A stretch of DNA of 64,000 bases. It comes from Bugula neritina. Its lineage: Eukaryota > Bryozoa > Gymnolaemata > Cheilostomatida > Bugulidae. Of the stretch, positions 24,201 through 39,200 are shown in pieces; positions within the stretch are counted from its first letter, which is position 1; each line of letters starts with the position of its first letter. A program made the translations under genes and the position numbers. Below the pieces are notes generated by a model. That model was not told the origin of the DNA. It was given only the letters and a program-made list of their open reading frames with translations, and did not search any database. The stretch spans positions 20,066,628 through 20,130,627 of the forward strand of contig OZ037767.1 in the NCBI GenBank assembly GCA_964035545.1, given 5' to 3'.

Positions 24201-27200
24201 GTGAGCATTCGGTGGAGGAAGGACAACTCTCAACTTGGGATTGTGATGTGTTCGTGATTCTGGTGAGGTGACGGGGCTGGATCCTGTTTGACCTCCGAGA
24301 GCCGGTACTGAAATATAACAGAGCAGGTGACTAGTGAGTGAGTACTCAAACTACAGTGATACTCAGACTATATACTCAGACTACAGTGATACTCAGACTA
24401 TATACTAAGACTATATACTCAGACTATAGTAATACTCAGACTATATACTCAGACTATATACTAAAACTATATACTCAGACTATAGTAATACTCAGACTAT
24501 ATACTTAGACTATATACTAAAACTATATACTCAGACTACAGTGATACTCATGAAGTTGAAAACTTAGGCTAAACATATCATACTATCTAGAAAGGAAGAG
24601 AACTATAAAGTATAAACTATAGCCTACAGTGATGGACATTTGGCAGCCCAGTGCATGTTTGGAATATTTGAAATGCTTGCCGCATCCTAGAATGTTTGAC
24701 TAGTGGAGATGGGATCAATGGATATAATACACCACAAATCATTCACTGATTTGCTCCCACCTCAGTGGGTGTGTCTCAATTCTGACTATATCAAGGAGGT
24801 GTACAGTCCACCTGTGTCAGGTAAAAATGGTACATTTTTTATTAGGGTTTGGAGTAGGGTTGGGTGTTTGGGATGGGGGTTTACGTTGGGGAAAATTTAA
24901 CATCAGTGTGCCATTTTTTTCTACTTCTACTTGTCCATTTGTGCCATTATTATCTGTGTCATTTCTACCTAACATCTAGTTCACAATACACCCTGTAACC
25001 CACCATTTCAACTAAGTTCTGCTGCATGAGCTGTGTTCTATTGGACAAAACAGGGTTACTAATGGCTGGTTAAGTTACCCACCCTCATTCTTCAATTCTC
25101 CAGGTTGTGGCCATAGTATAATTTAATTAAGCAAGTCATTAGATTAGCAAACTATATTAGTTGAATGACTTTCTCCTAGAATTCAATGCCATATTTACTA
25201 GTAGTGCTTGAGTTGGATAATACAGTGTTTAGTGGTTGGAGAGTGCACAACTCTAGTGCATAGTGTCCACTTCACATTCACATGTTATAGGGAGATGATC
25301 TGATGCAGCTAACACGCATATTTGGGAAGCTAAGCTGGCTGGTGTGAGAGACTAGGTGGGAATATAAACCATAGACTGTCTGCAAGGTCTAGTATTACCT
25401 TAGCCATTGAATACAAAACACCTATTCAACACCCATATCTGAGCAACACCAAGTTATCTAACAAAGAATAGCCCCTGGCTTACTCCAGCCAATAGTGATG
25501 TTATCTAAGATTTATTAAGTTCGGTTAGAGCTAATAGAGCAATGGATAGGTGGAGGCCAGGTGGCTGCCTGTGATTGGCTGGAAAAGTTGCAAATGCCTA
25601 AACTCAGTGTTATTATTGGACAACAAATCAGCCAAATTTAAGTTTCCCTGAAAGCCCATTAGTTTGCAATGAGTCTAAAGATAGAGCAAATAAGTTTTTA
25701 TGAGTAGAATAGTCAACACTTATAGTCAGACAACTTCAGGAGAGAATAACTGCATAATATATAGCCCTAGGACCTAGGACGTCCACACAGCCTATCTATG
25801 AACACAATTCTCAAACAGAAGCTGAATATCAACCAGTATGTCCAGCCCATGCTCAGGTCAGATGGTATTCAACATGTATACTGCTAGATATAATGCTAGA
25901 TGGAATGCAGCCAACAGCATTTGGCTCACAGCCAAATGCTTCTGATTCTAATATACTTCAACTTCCACTACCAGAGCTAACCTGTGCAGGCAGGTGATGG
26001 CAGGTGGTAGCTGGTGATGCAGTGCAAGGGGCTGGCACACGCTCTAACAAGGTCAAGCTCATGGCTGAGGAATGTTGATTGGCGACAGCTCTGTGTGCTA
26101 TCAAAGCTACTTCTTGCTGTCATAAATCACACAAACGGCAACAAAAATGTTTTTACATTCTCTGCCAATCCCGCGCTAGGCTAGCTGCCATGGGAAACCA
26201 AGCATGCGTGGCAATTCCTATAAACCCGTGTTAATTCGTGACACAGCATCGAGATCTAACATTACATAACAGTTATTTTGGAAAGAGAAGGGATATTCTA
26301 CTTGAGTTAATTATGATGAGTTTAGTTCTGATTATTGAATAATATAATGAACAGTTGATTACACGCAGTTAGCATTGTACTAGCCAAGGGGTGAAGTGCA
26401 TAGTGCAGGCATACTAATAAATTCTACATCTACACCAGTAAGTGATGATATTTATAGCCCTAACCAAAAGCTGATCATCTGCAAACTGTCACCCCACACG
26501 CTATTTATATCCACTTCTCACCCACTTTTATCTCAATAGTGCAGATGCTGCATGGTTTGGGACTAAAAGTTCAGCTGATGGCCATATAAATTGTAATTCA
26601 AGACTAGAAAAACTGGTTCAATGAGTAACAGAGGCTACTAGGAGATCAGACTAGAAGGAGCCAAGACTATGAGGAACTGAGGCTACAGGAGAGATACCAG
26701 TAGATGACCGAATAGCAAGTCACAGTGGGTCAGCGGAAACCAGCCAATGACTGAGCTGAATTCCTAAATAATACATTCTGGAGTTGATTTATCCAGAAAC
26801 TAACAAGGGGCTTATTAAGAGCAGCGGCACACTTCAGAACAACGCAGGCTTGTATAGAAACAGGAGACATGAATGACATCTAGTTCAAACCCATTGGCAG
26901 CAAGGTCAACTCAACATTGTAGCTCACCAGCAGGGGTTGCTGCCCCACAATACACAACAGCTAATCAGCAACAGCAACCTCTCCCACATGGACTAGTACC
27001 ATGTATTACTAGACTGACAGTTACTAGTACCATGTATTACTAGACTGACAGTCACTAGTACCATGTATTACTAGACTGACAGAGTCACTAGTACCATGTA
27101 TTACTAGACTGACAGAGTAACTAGTACCATGTATTACTAGACTGACAGAGTAACTAGTGCCATGAATTACTAGACTAACAGAGTAACTAGTACCATGTAT

Positions 27201-30200
27201 TACTAGACTAACAGAGTAACTAGTACCATGTATTACTAGACTGACAGAGTAACTAGTACCATGTATTACTAGACTAACAGAGTAACTAGTACCATGTATT
27301 ACTAGACTGACAGAGTAACTAGTACCATGTATTACTAGACTGACAGAGTAACTAGTGCCATGAATTACTTCTACAGATGATGCCAACTCTAATGCAAACT
27401 GCAGCAACACTTTCCTTTACTTCGAAAAGCAAAAAATAACAATTTTTACAAGTTATGAAGCCTTTGTGTCTGGTTAACACCCAAATACTGCCTGTTATCA
27501 ACTGATGGAAAACAACTGCAGAACATTCCAGAAATAATATTTGAACAAAAGATAAATTTCCCTGAATGAGAGCAGAACTAAATCTTATCTATCTATATTC
27601 TATACATTAAATGAGGACAAGACAGTTAATTTGGTGCAATTTAGGCCAACATCGAGGTCAACACTAGAAGTCAGCAATGGAGGTCAACAGGTCATCACTC
27701 AGAGGTCAATAGGTGAACATTGATGTCCAAGCGGAAATGTACCATTACCTGGCCATTAATGGGCACTTTTCAAGAATTAAGCAACCATTCCCTACACTCA
27801 GCATAAGAACAAGTGAAGTAGTAAGCTCCCTGAAGAAAAGCTCAACTTCTAACATTACCTTTGATAGAAATACACAGTAATGTTACTTCTAAAGCAGAGA
27901 GTTAACTAACGGGGCACCATCATTGTAACTGTGGAGGTTTATGTGCAAGTTGAAGAGTGTTAGCAAGTGCTTGTGTGCCCAACTGGTCATCAACTCACAG
28001 ATACAAATTTCTCTAACAGAATATCTGCTTCCATTCTATTTGTACTCAATAAGTATATCCCAACACAACTCAACAAGATTACCACCTGAATACATAATAG
28101 CCATTCTAAAGGTTTATTGAAAGAGAATTTCAACTTTAGAGTGATTTAGAAGCATATGATATTTAACTGGACTTTATCTTCCTAGTGAAAGAGCTATTGA
28201 TTCAAGTGCTAGCAAATGGCAGGAATTAATATAATAACATAAAACCCTTGAAATGCTTAATAAGTTGTGGGCACAATGAGGTGATGATATATCAGAAGTA
28301 GAGTTGTAGCAGAACATGAGAGTTAACTGAAGCTGGGAAGTGATAAATCATAATTCTTCTATATACTCTTTCAGAACTTATGAGTGTCCAGCCATGCATT
28401 CATCAACTTTTTTATTCAGTCTCTCTCCCACAGGGCTAGGATTGACACAATTTGTAGAAGAGTTTGAGGTAGCGGGTGCTGATGTGTTTAAGAGCATAGC
28501 ATGAGGAACTGTAGTGACACCCATGTTCTAGCTTTTCTCTGATTATCAACAAATATGTAGTCATTAAAGTCTCGAAAAACCTAGTAAGTGCATGAATCTG
28601 ATTATATTTCTCTACACTCCCTCCTAAAAAATGTAAGTAATCAAATGTTGACAAACTTATACACTGCATAAATCTGATTATTGTGATATCAACTGGCAGG
28701 AGAGCAGTTCAAGTGTTAGCTAACAGGGAGAGGGGGGAGAGAGGAAGAGTAAAATGAACACTAGCGACTTTTGCACAGTGAAACACACCTGGAAGTTGGT
28801 AATTTATTACATCGGAACTCAAACTGTCTAGTATGGTGGCCACAATAGCCTTCAGTCTTACCACAAATGACTTACTTAGTACCTTAGTCTAAACTCTAAA
28901 GCCTTGGAGATGATGGTGAGGGGTTGAGACCATCAATACAAGTTCTAAACCACCAACTACACTTTATCAGACCACATTACTTGAGCACAGAGCACCACTT
29001 AATGCAGTATAGTAGTTAGTATACTGATATATAGTAGTTAGTATACTGATATATAGTAGTTAGTATACTGATATATAGTAGTTAGTATACTAATATAATT
29101 ATAGTAGTTAGTATATTGATATATAGTAGTTAGTATACTGATATATAGTAGTTAGTATACTGATATATAGTAGTTAGTATACTGATATATAGTAGTTAGT
29201 ATACTAATATAGTGACTATACACTCTTGATGAGATTAGGTTAACTGACAATTTCTCTCTCTGTTACAACAGATGGGAGATTTGACAGAGTTCCAATTTTC
29301 CCAGATGGCCACCACCAAACAACCTGATTAGATTAGATTACAGACACCATTATTATTCTAAACACCATTATTATTGTCCGATTATGTTGCTATCAATTAT
29401 CATTTCATATAATTTACTGTAATATATACTTTATGAAACCTCGAACTTTGCTTAGAGTTTCTATTTACTGTTATCATAATAACATGTTGTTGCCAACAAA
29501 AACTTGCTTTATTCTAAAGATGAGACTACATTATTTAACGGCTCCCCCATCAAACAGAGCGATAGAACAACTCCAGTACACTGACCCGCCAATAAACTAA
29601 TACAACAGCTAACTTCAAAACCAAACACCAAGCAAATGCTGCTGTTGTCACTAACCCTAACCAAGTTACCTCAAAACTATTCCAACAATTCACCACAGTA
29701 TCTCTAAACACCCATCACAAAGGTTTGACATGACAGTAAACAAAAAACATGGTAATTAATAGCCAACAGATGTCCTTTCACTGATGGAAATGCTGTAGAG
29801 ATTTGATAGTCAAATCCAAATATCAAACGCAGACAATGAACAATGTTATGGCACGGCTGCTCTAATGTGGCGACTGGGCTATTAATAGATTTCATATCTC
29901 TTTGTTCCATTGAATTTTTATATGGCTAGGAGTGACAGAGAGATAAAGGCGAGGGGCCTGGTTGATCGAGTATCCCGTAAGACAGTGTTCTGTTACTGCA
30001 TGCCCTGCCCCAGTGTTTGTTCAACCATCTTGGTACTGATTTGATGCATTAGTATTGGGTGCGACTTATAAACTAAAGTACATTCCCTTAACTTGACTGT
30101 AAAACTAAGAAGAACTTATGCACCATATAGCACTTTAGATTTGTGATGTCATGACGAAGTAGGTATTATATTATACAGAAATATTATACTTCTAGGGTAA

Positions 30201-33200
30201 GGAGGTAGTCTTATGTTTGGATAACATAAAAACAGTATTTGAATGGGCAAAAACTTAAATCTGAAGCATCTAAACTATAATATTTTAAAAACAATCTAGT
30301 GTGGAACGGTTAGTCTCAGTATTAGTTTTAAAATATCTATAATAGATGTATTTGTGTAAAATTGTTTTTCCCATTCCAGCACATAACTGAAATCCCAGCA
30401 CTGCCCTATATGATTATACAATATCAATCTACTTGTAACTATCATAACATAACAATTACACTTATAAAATCAATCTATTAGAACGGATCATGTATCAAGT
30501 GAACACGATACACCAGCATTGATGATATGAAACTAATATACTATTATATTGTTATGACTGCAAGCCACTCATATTTAGATGAAGTAATGACAGCCTTGTA
30601 AGATGCCCCACCTAACAAAATTATTATGTGTTAATCAAGAAATCTTCATTATAACTTATAACTGTAATTTATAATGTTTTTATTATAATTGACAAGCCAA
30701 TGACCTATATTAATATCCATAGTCTGGACTAGTCATAGTGATAGTCTCTTAGTCCTAGTACTAGTAGTATTAGTTTAAGTAGAAGTAGTAGCAATACTAG
30801 TACTGTAGTAGTACTACTAGTAGTGATAGTAGTAGAAGTAACAGTAGTACTATTACTAGTACTACTATTACTATTACTATTAGACTTAGTAGTAGAACTA
30901 GTACTAGTAGTAGCAGTAGCAGTGGTAGTACAAGTAATAGTAGTAGATTACCGACTTACCAGATACGCTTCTCTCGTACATGGAGTTATCTTTGTGTGAT
31001 TTATTCCTAGCTTCCTGCACCTTTCTGGCTTTCTTTCTGTTCCTATAAAATCCACCAGATGTCAGTCCGGGCTGTATTCTATACACAGCTTTTTCAGTCA
31101 TGACGTCACAGTAGAGTACCAGCTCTTCATTCTGGTTACAGTCATGTCTAGTCATTTTAGCTGCTAAGTTTTCCAATTTCCTAGGGTCCAATGGCTTCCG
31201 CACACACTTTCGGATTCTCTGCTTAGTTGTGGAGATCATCCCACTCCAGCAACCGTACAGTCACTGAAAGTGGCTGATGGTTCAACCAATCGCTACTGTG
31301 ACAGTATGTTAGTTCTGGACACGAGCAGTCGATAGTATCCGATACTAGACTACTAGTGTAGTACTAGGCAGTTGGAATACTAGTAGAAGTAGTACTAGTT
31401 GTACTTGAAGTTAGTCGCAGTCTCAGCATGAGCATTAGTAAGGAGTACTAGTACTAGTAAGGCTACGAGACAGCGCAGATTTAGGAGTGGAGAGTTGATG
31501 TCTACAGATTTCTACTGAGTGGGTGAAGTGAAATTCCTCGAAGTAAAATACAACTAAAGTCGATTAGCTCCCTGTTGAGATATCTATTCCTAACACCAGT
31601 AAACGTAGGACTAGTAACACTTCAAGTTTTTCAAACAAACTGAAACTGGATCAGCCATATAAAGTCCAACCCTTTGATAGGCAGTGTGCAGTCGTGAACT
31701 GAAGTAACTCCCTGCTACCCGACAACTTTTACCATCTAGCAAGCACCGAGGTTGAGATAAGGTAGAGAGATAAGAGCTGCACTCACAGTCCGATGATACT
31801 GCATAACAATGCACTACTGCAAGACCGACTGCCCTTAAGGTAGGCGTGACGACTTCATAGAAGGTTGAGCCTATCAACTACGCGTTGCCATAGCAACATT
31901 CAGTAAAGAGTTTAGAGATAATATATTGGCAATGAGAGAAAGATGCATGGAAGTTGGGTGAAACAGAAAGAAGAAGCAGGTAATTAAAGAGTTGCTGAAC
32001 AAATAGAGCATAAGATATTGTCAGTTAATCAGCTACAGAAGCAATATTTGACATGTCAGGTTTTATATGTGACAGTTTGAGCTAATGCTAATTTATGGCT
32101 ACAAAACACTAACTCCTTGAAACAACTTCAAGTAAAGAAAAACAGACTATAGAAAAGAACATAATATTCAGGTTCATTGATATATGGATCTGGAGTCTGG
32201 ACAGACATTAGATTGCATATGAGTGAGTTGATGGTCTTGAGTATACCACAGCAAGATATTATGCATAGCACAGTTTCAAAACATGTACTTGCCTGCTGTA
32301 CACCTCACCAATATAAGAATACAGATGGCTGCTGGTGTTGGTGGAGAAGCAAAAACCAAAATTATATACAAAAGAAAGAAGTTTTAAATATCTAGAATTG
32401 TATGGTTATCAACGCCTGAACTTTGTGTTGCCGAATATATTGACAAGTGATTGGCAGCATGATGAAATTCATGCATGACAGTTTGACAGGAAATAATCTG
32501 CTTCCTGAATTTATCTGCTGGCTGATATTTTGGCAGCACTACTGAATGAAATATGGCGAACAATATGTCTAGAAGAACAGCTCTCCGCAAAAGTTATATT
32601 TATCTCTAAGATCACTTTTTGCCACATAGAATAGCCAACATAGGCCGAGCCATGTAAACTCAGTGTGTACGGTTTACAGTCCACAGGCTATAAGCTAGGG
32701 AGCTCCACACAAACATATCTTATAATAACAGGATGCCTAGTGAATGGTTCAGGGTACAAATAATGATGTTTGGGAAAGTAAAGTACACCTGGGATAGCGC
32801 CAGATCTCATTCAACTCCATCCTCTGATGAACCAAAATGTAGAGCAAGCAAGGGGGATAACTCTAAGTCATTTCGACCAGAAGATACAGAAGAACACAGT
32901 AGCACATAAATAACTCTAAGCAAACCTACAAAAGCCATTTTGAATAATGGTGGAAAAGAAAGGGGGAGAGCAGGCAAGGTTACAGGGGAGATGAATCCAA
33001 GAGTAAAACTTAGAAAAAAAAATAATATGTTCATCAGGAACAACAAACTATTCTAACATTGCAGACAAATATCAGGTGTGTTACCCATACCCAGTCCAAT
33101 GATTAGTCAGGGGAAACAGAGTACATCCAGGGACTTGGGGAACTGTTGCCTAGGACATAAAGTATGCAAACTTGACCAATAGCTGGTGGACTCACAACTT

Positions 33201-36200
33201 ACGTATATCAAGCCTTTATCAAACACGATATAGAAATAGGAAATCTGAATAAAATTGAGAGATGATAAAATAGGCTATGGGAGTGGTTTTATCAAGGAAA
33301 TGTCAGTGAGAAACAACTGCAGTCTTACTTTGAGCACCCTTCAAGAGTATTTTCTCAAATATCTTTAATAATATACAGTTCCTAAAGTGTTACATTATTT
33401 TTATCACCAACAATACAGCACCTTACATAATAGGGTTTTACTACCCAACCCCATGTCTAGGTGTGTACTACTTGCTAAAGGGAAATAACACATCGCTGAT
33501 TGTAAACCTTGTTTATTCTGGTTTATAAACTATTAATTTTGGACTTGGGTCAAACTTTCACTGCCTGAAAGCCACAAGCTGACTGAAGGTGCTATGACAC
33601 GATGGTGTTGGGAGAATAGTGTCACCATTCCATGCCGCTTCCTGCAAGGTGCCAGATGTCATATGATCTACTCATCCAAAGCACTTGGCTAGCCTGTCAA
33701 CATCTAACTCTACTTCCTACTAATCTCTATGCCAAAATGTTAATAAATTCAGAAAGAAATGGTTTATGGCAGTCACCATCGATATGAGTGCAGCAGATGG
33801 AAATATAGGCTAACTGTCAACTCTAAAATTAGTTCTGTGTGTCAGAGATGGCTTTCAGCGGACTACAGCCAATCAATTTATCTATTTTCTAAAACAATAG
33901 GCTTGGCAGTTGATAAAAATTGAATTTTGATTTCATTTTCTCTTTTAAAATCATCTTAAGGGGATATAAAGTTTCAGAGACGCCGTGGAAGAGGAAACAG
34001 CTGATAGAGGACAGTGTAGTTCCCGCTATCCATCACCATAATCTCTCATCACACACCCAGCAAACAGTAGAAAAGTGATAATTGATGAATAATAGTCACG
34101 ATTCAGGAGGATGGAAACAGTTCAGCCAAGTAGAGCTGGTAAGGACACGGCGAAAGTGTGTTAAGATTTGTTTCAGTGATTGAGAGTTAAGAGATAAATA
34201 CCAAGAAGAATAGAACAATCCAACACCTAGGCAGCATCCCTAACCACCCACTTAGCTTCAGCAATACAACTTTGCTGCAACACCAACTGCTAAACTACAA
34301 GTTGGCTTTAATTTATTTACTCATAAAATCTATAGAGAGATGTTCAAAATCACTTCCACTGAAGCTAAGTTGAAGTTCACCAACACACGAAGCATTTCCA
34401 TGTTCAAAGTAGGCTAGCAGATGTTTAGTTTCCTCTTCTGTCTATTCACATAGATAGTGGCAGCGCTGAGCAGTACTTGCACGTGTTACATTATCAGTGT
34501 GAAGAAGGTACTGCCCTAGAAATCTAGGGTTTACTGTAATAGAATGCGGATTGTTGAGTGCACATTGTTGCTTAGATTACACTTATAGATAGTCTACTTT
34601 ACTCGTATGAACAGCATATCAACATAATGTTGTCTCGTCTAGGCTCCACTTGAATACTGCTCTAATCTGCTAACCATCGTAAATTGAAAACAGCAAATTT
34701 TGGTTTATTCAGAGAGAGTATTTAACCTGTAATGTCTTTCATATTAGAGCTACAATAATGTTTCCATGTACCACATCCACATCAAACTATGAGCTTCAAT
34801 GTTTCCATGTATCACATCAAACTATGAGCTGCAATGTTTCCATGTATCACATCATACTACAGGCTGCAATGTTTCCATGTATCACGTCCACGTCATACTA
34901 GCTGAGTCAGCAAAACGTTTGTGACATTCATGCTGGAAATGTGGGTAGCTGTTTAGACATGATATAGACATGATATATCAGCACTCTGTATGATGACTTG
35001 CAGGGTGGCTATCAACACCTACACTCTAATCAGCTTCTGTGTGAACAGGGAGATAAATCTGAACATACATCATGTGCCGTAAGCTGACTAGGATGTGAGA
35101 ACAGCTCTGCAACCAGACACCTCTCAACTAAACATCTTACAGGAAACATTTCACAACACAAATATGACAGAAGATGGTCCAACCCTCAGGCTGTCTACCC
35201 TGTTGAAGCACAGAAAGGGTGGTAGCAAATTAAATGAGAAGTCATAGAAAAAAGGGACCCTAAAACAAGGTTCTAATTTCAAGTGCATTCCGGAAAAGGA
35301 TGAAGAGTTGATTGGAGGCTGGCCAACAACAGAGACTGATATGACCAGCCGAAAATAACATTTTGGCTCCAGCAGCATTAGACTCTGACCTTGAGTGAAT
35401 TATCAAGGAGCAATAACAATAGTAGAGCAACAGCATAATATTTCGTGCTTTTGGGAAGAATTAAGGGAAGCAATGGAAACCCTGTGCCATGAGTTCTCAA
35501 TACAAACACAAGTCATCTGAAGGCTGGAGTAACAATATAACAGCAGATAAGATTGGGACGGCATTCATAGGTCACGGAGATTGCTATGAGAGGAGTGATA
35601 ACCAGGTCAGCTTAGCCTGGGGCCTTTGGGTATCATTCAGCACCCTTTGGCTATTCACTACTATGGATTGATGTTTTCTCTTTTGTTGCTGCATGTTTGG
35701 TCAAAAAGCATTTTCAATTTAGTCAATTTAATACACTATTAATAAGTGACTTCCATTTTATTCTGCTTTCATGTTGATTTGGCGTTGAAATTAAATAAGT
35801 ATGTTGAACTGATAACAGAAATTTAAAAGGAATATTTAGCCACACTGGGAAAGAATAGATACAAATAATTAAATCTGAAACTGTCTTTGTCATCAATCCA
35901 CCACATGACTAGAGTAGCTAATTGTTATCCCACTGCATGAAATGTAAGCAAAATGTGAAATCTTTTAAAACTGTTCTATAACTAAGTAGGCATTTAGATG
36001 AGTGAGCAAGTGCTTGAGTGAGAATAAGAAAATGAGTGTGGAGTTGAAAGACTGAAAGAGTGAGTGAGTGAGTGAGTGAGTGAGTGAGTGAGTGAGTGAG
36101 TGAGTGAGTGAGTGAGTAAGCCAGTCAGTAAGTCACGTTGGTCATAATAAAGTGATTGTATCAGTCCATGGTCACAAAATATGGATAAACGGAATAAAAA

Positions 36201-39200
36201 TATTACAAGATGTGTAGACAAAACCTGACTAGAGAACAACTCCAAATTAAATTTTTCACATCATTGGCATTAAACTATAGAAGAGAATAGTATCTAGAGA
36301 AAGCTCATTTTGCTGACTACTTATGTAACATTCAGTCCCAAATACAACAACCACATTACATACAGGACTACTAAAACCTAATGCTTTAATTACAAGACTG
36401 ACTGCTAGAACAAAATCATGGAAAATGCTGCATTTTTCTTAAAAGGGAACAATTAAAATGTTTAAATCCAAAATAAATCAAGTATATAGAAAAAACACAA
36501 TTTCACAGATTCTAAATGCTGGCATGTTGAGCTAGAATTAGAGTACAACGACTTTAGGCCTTTACAATGAGATTAAAAATTTGAAAAATAATAAATTTTG
36601 GTTGAATACATGGATTTTGCTACACTAAAATATCAAACTGTTTGAACCAGGCAGCAGCTGGGTGGCACATACACCAATTTATATTCCTGTGAGATTTTAT
36701 TTTACTTTAAAAAGAGTTATTGATAGTTTACTGTTACTTAACTCAAAATCACAGCTCAGCACTTGAAAAAACCTATACATGTGGTCAGACTATAACATAT
36801 GAAAAAGACCGGAAGCACTGACCAGATATCTACTAGAGAAAAGAGTTACTCACACAAAGGGGTGTTCTAGAAGAGTCTGGGCAGAGGATCGCTTGGTAGC
36901 GTCAGGTTCAAAACATCTGCAAATATAAGGATACATTCCTTCACTAAATATTATCAGGAAGTGGTAATTAAAACCAGTCGAGTTGTAACAGCAAACTCAG
37001 TTCTAATGCTGCTTTTGTAGTTGGTATTTTCAAGTAAAAATACAAAAATGTATATCCGGGTTTAGCCTGAAATAAATTGTTGCTTAGATATATAGTCCAT
37101 TGTTTTGTCGAAGGGACAGGTTAGTTGGAGGCAGCCCATAGCCTAGTTGAGAACCTGTTGCTTGCTGTCATAATTCTTTCGGCAGCAAATATCTGCTTTG
37201 ACCAAACTTTTACTTTATAAATAGGATGCTTACAGAAGTATAAAGCTCTTTGCCACTTCAGATAAGGATTCTGGGATCTCAGGGTGAGAGTTGAACATTC
37301 CAACCTTGAACAGGGCAGCAGGGGGCTCCAACTGGAATAATACAAGAGTTATTAGTTGTTAGTAGTAGTACTGAGTATGTTCACTGAGTAATACAGTTGT
37401 TAGTAGTAGTACTGAGTATGTTCACTGAGTAATACAGTAGTTAGTAGTAGTACTGAGTATATTCACTGAGTAATACAGTTGTTAGTAGTAGTACTGAGTA
37501 TATTCACTGAGTAATACAGTAGTTAGTAGTAGTACTGAGTATATTCACTGAGTAATACAGTAGTTAGTAGTAGTACTGAGTATATTCACTGAGTAATATA
37601 ATAGTTAGTAGTAGTACTGAGTATATTCACTGAGTAATACAGTAGTTAGTAGTAGTACTGAGTATATTCACTGAGTAATACAGTAGTTAGTAGTAGTACT
37701 GAGTATATTCACTGAGTAATACAGTAGTTAGTAGTAGTACTGAGTATATTCACTGAGTAATATAATAGTTAGTAGTAGCATTGACTATTTTTGAAATGCA
37801 ATTCATCATACTGATGATTTTATTGGCTATCAAGTTAAAATGTCAATTTCTTATCAAAAGTTTAATTTATTGTTTGTAAAATTATAATAAAAAAAATTAT
37901 CAATTAATTTTTGTTTGAGGGTCAAGAATTTCATACTAGAATAATGCAGATGAAGCAAAAAATAGCATTCGTAATGGCAATGCACAGAGATTTGGCTAAG
38001 GGGAGTGAATTAATATTGTCAAGTGTCAAATATCAACACTGCATCCATTTTCAACATAATTCGATTTAAAAACTAGACGAAAACTGCCTGGTAAGTCTAT
38101 ACCTTCGACATAGATTCATTATACAGAAAAAGTGAAAAACAATTTTAATCCCACCCTGAACAGTGGAGAATAGGCTTTATCAGAAGGCTTTTAGGTAATA
38201 TGAAGCCAATATAAGAGCTTTAAGTTTTAAGTTGATGGCATTTATGGTAAAAGGTAGAACTTATCTGCGTTTAAATCTGCTTAAAATAGCTTTGCATCTA
38301 TCTACCAGGGCTTAGTTTCGGTATCAAACAGCCAAGGAAAAGCAATAAAACTAACTCTTTAAATTATATACATTTCAAGCACTTCCCACATCAATAATCA
38401 TAAATCATAATTCTGCATTAAAACCCCATTAGCCTAATAAAGGATAAACCTAGTTTGTTGTGCGTAGCTGGTATTTATTTATGGCGGATTGCTGTTGCTC
38501 CCTCAAAAAGGCCAATATACTAAATATACACCATAAAACAGCCTGTCTCTTTGATCCTTACTTTTTATAAATTATGAGCAGAGAAGATGGAATTAAGTAA
38601 ATCTATTAGGAGTTTGATACTTCACAGACTAAACTTTAGAACAGTTTAGATTGAGTAGAGACAGGCACTGAGCTGAGTGTCATGGCAACCACTAGCCCAA
38701 GTAACTTACTCCATGAGGGGGGAGGAAGGGGAGGGGGTAGAATGCTACCAATCAGCACCTGAAGGGAAACAGTGGTGCTACAGGGGAACACATAGCGGGT
38801 TCAACACTTAGTGAGGGCGGATTATGTTTCCATCTTCTAACACAAGTCATGTATAGCTAGATGTCTTGTGAGATGGTGAAGATTGTAAGAGAGCTAAATG
38901 TGATGCTGGTAGTGTGTAGAACGTTTATAGCCAAAAGCTTAATAGCTTTGCTTTGCTGAGTTACAGCCTCTACTGTTCAATTAATTTTAGCTGACTTGAC
39001 AAGAAGATACCGACACAAACAATTACCTGGTAAACCAGATTCTAAAATTCTATCTAAGGTGAAACTATTTCTATTTTATAGCCTTAAAACCCGTGCCAGA
39101 GAGAGTAGCCCAGGGATCTAATCTGGTTGGAACTGACACAGGCAGTAAAATACATTATTACAGCATAATATACTAGTCTTACTTAAATATGTTAATAATC

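Larger units (their letters stand above)
24308..30959. other. ASK intron 21 (6.6 kb)
   Basis: The largest intron of the gene, between the two exons that together encode the 14-3-3 motif. Tandem arrays lie at 24345-24545, 27000-27365, 29005-29215 and 30745-30950. The rest is unique AT-rich sequence with short open frames lacking any recognised protein or splice support. Confidence 0.6.
31043..36853. other. ASK intron 20 (5.8 kb)
   Basis: Between the last kinase exon and exon 21. It holds an in-frame open extension upstream of exon 21 (31239-31043, see findings), a 41-bp repeat at 34745-34905 and a (GAGT)n tract at 36059-36117. I see no transposon ends or independent gene in the rest. Confidence 0.55.

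Noticed and set aside
27024-27410. 128-codon minus-strand frame repeating [11 protein letters not shown]
   Set aside because: The 33-bp array is near-perfect at the DNA level with no excess of silent changes, has no flanking coding sequence and lies in an ASK intron.
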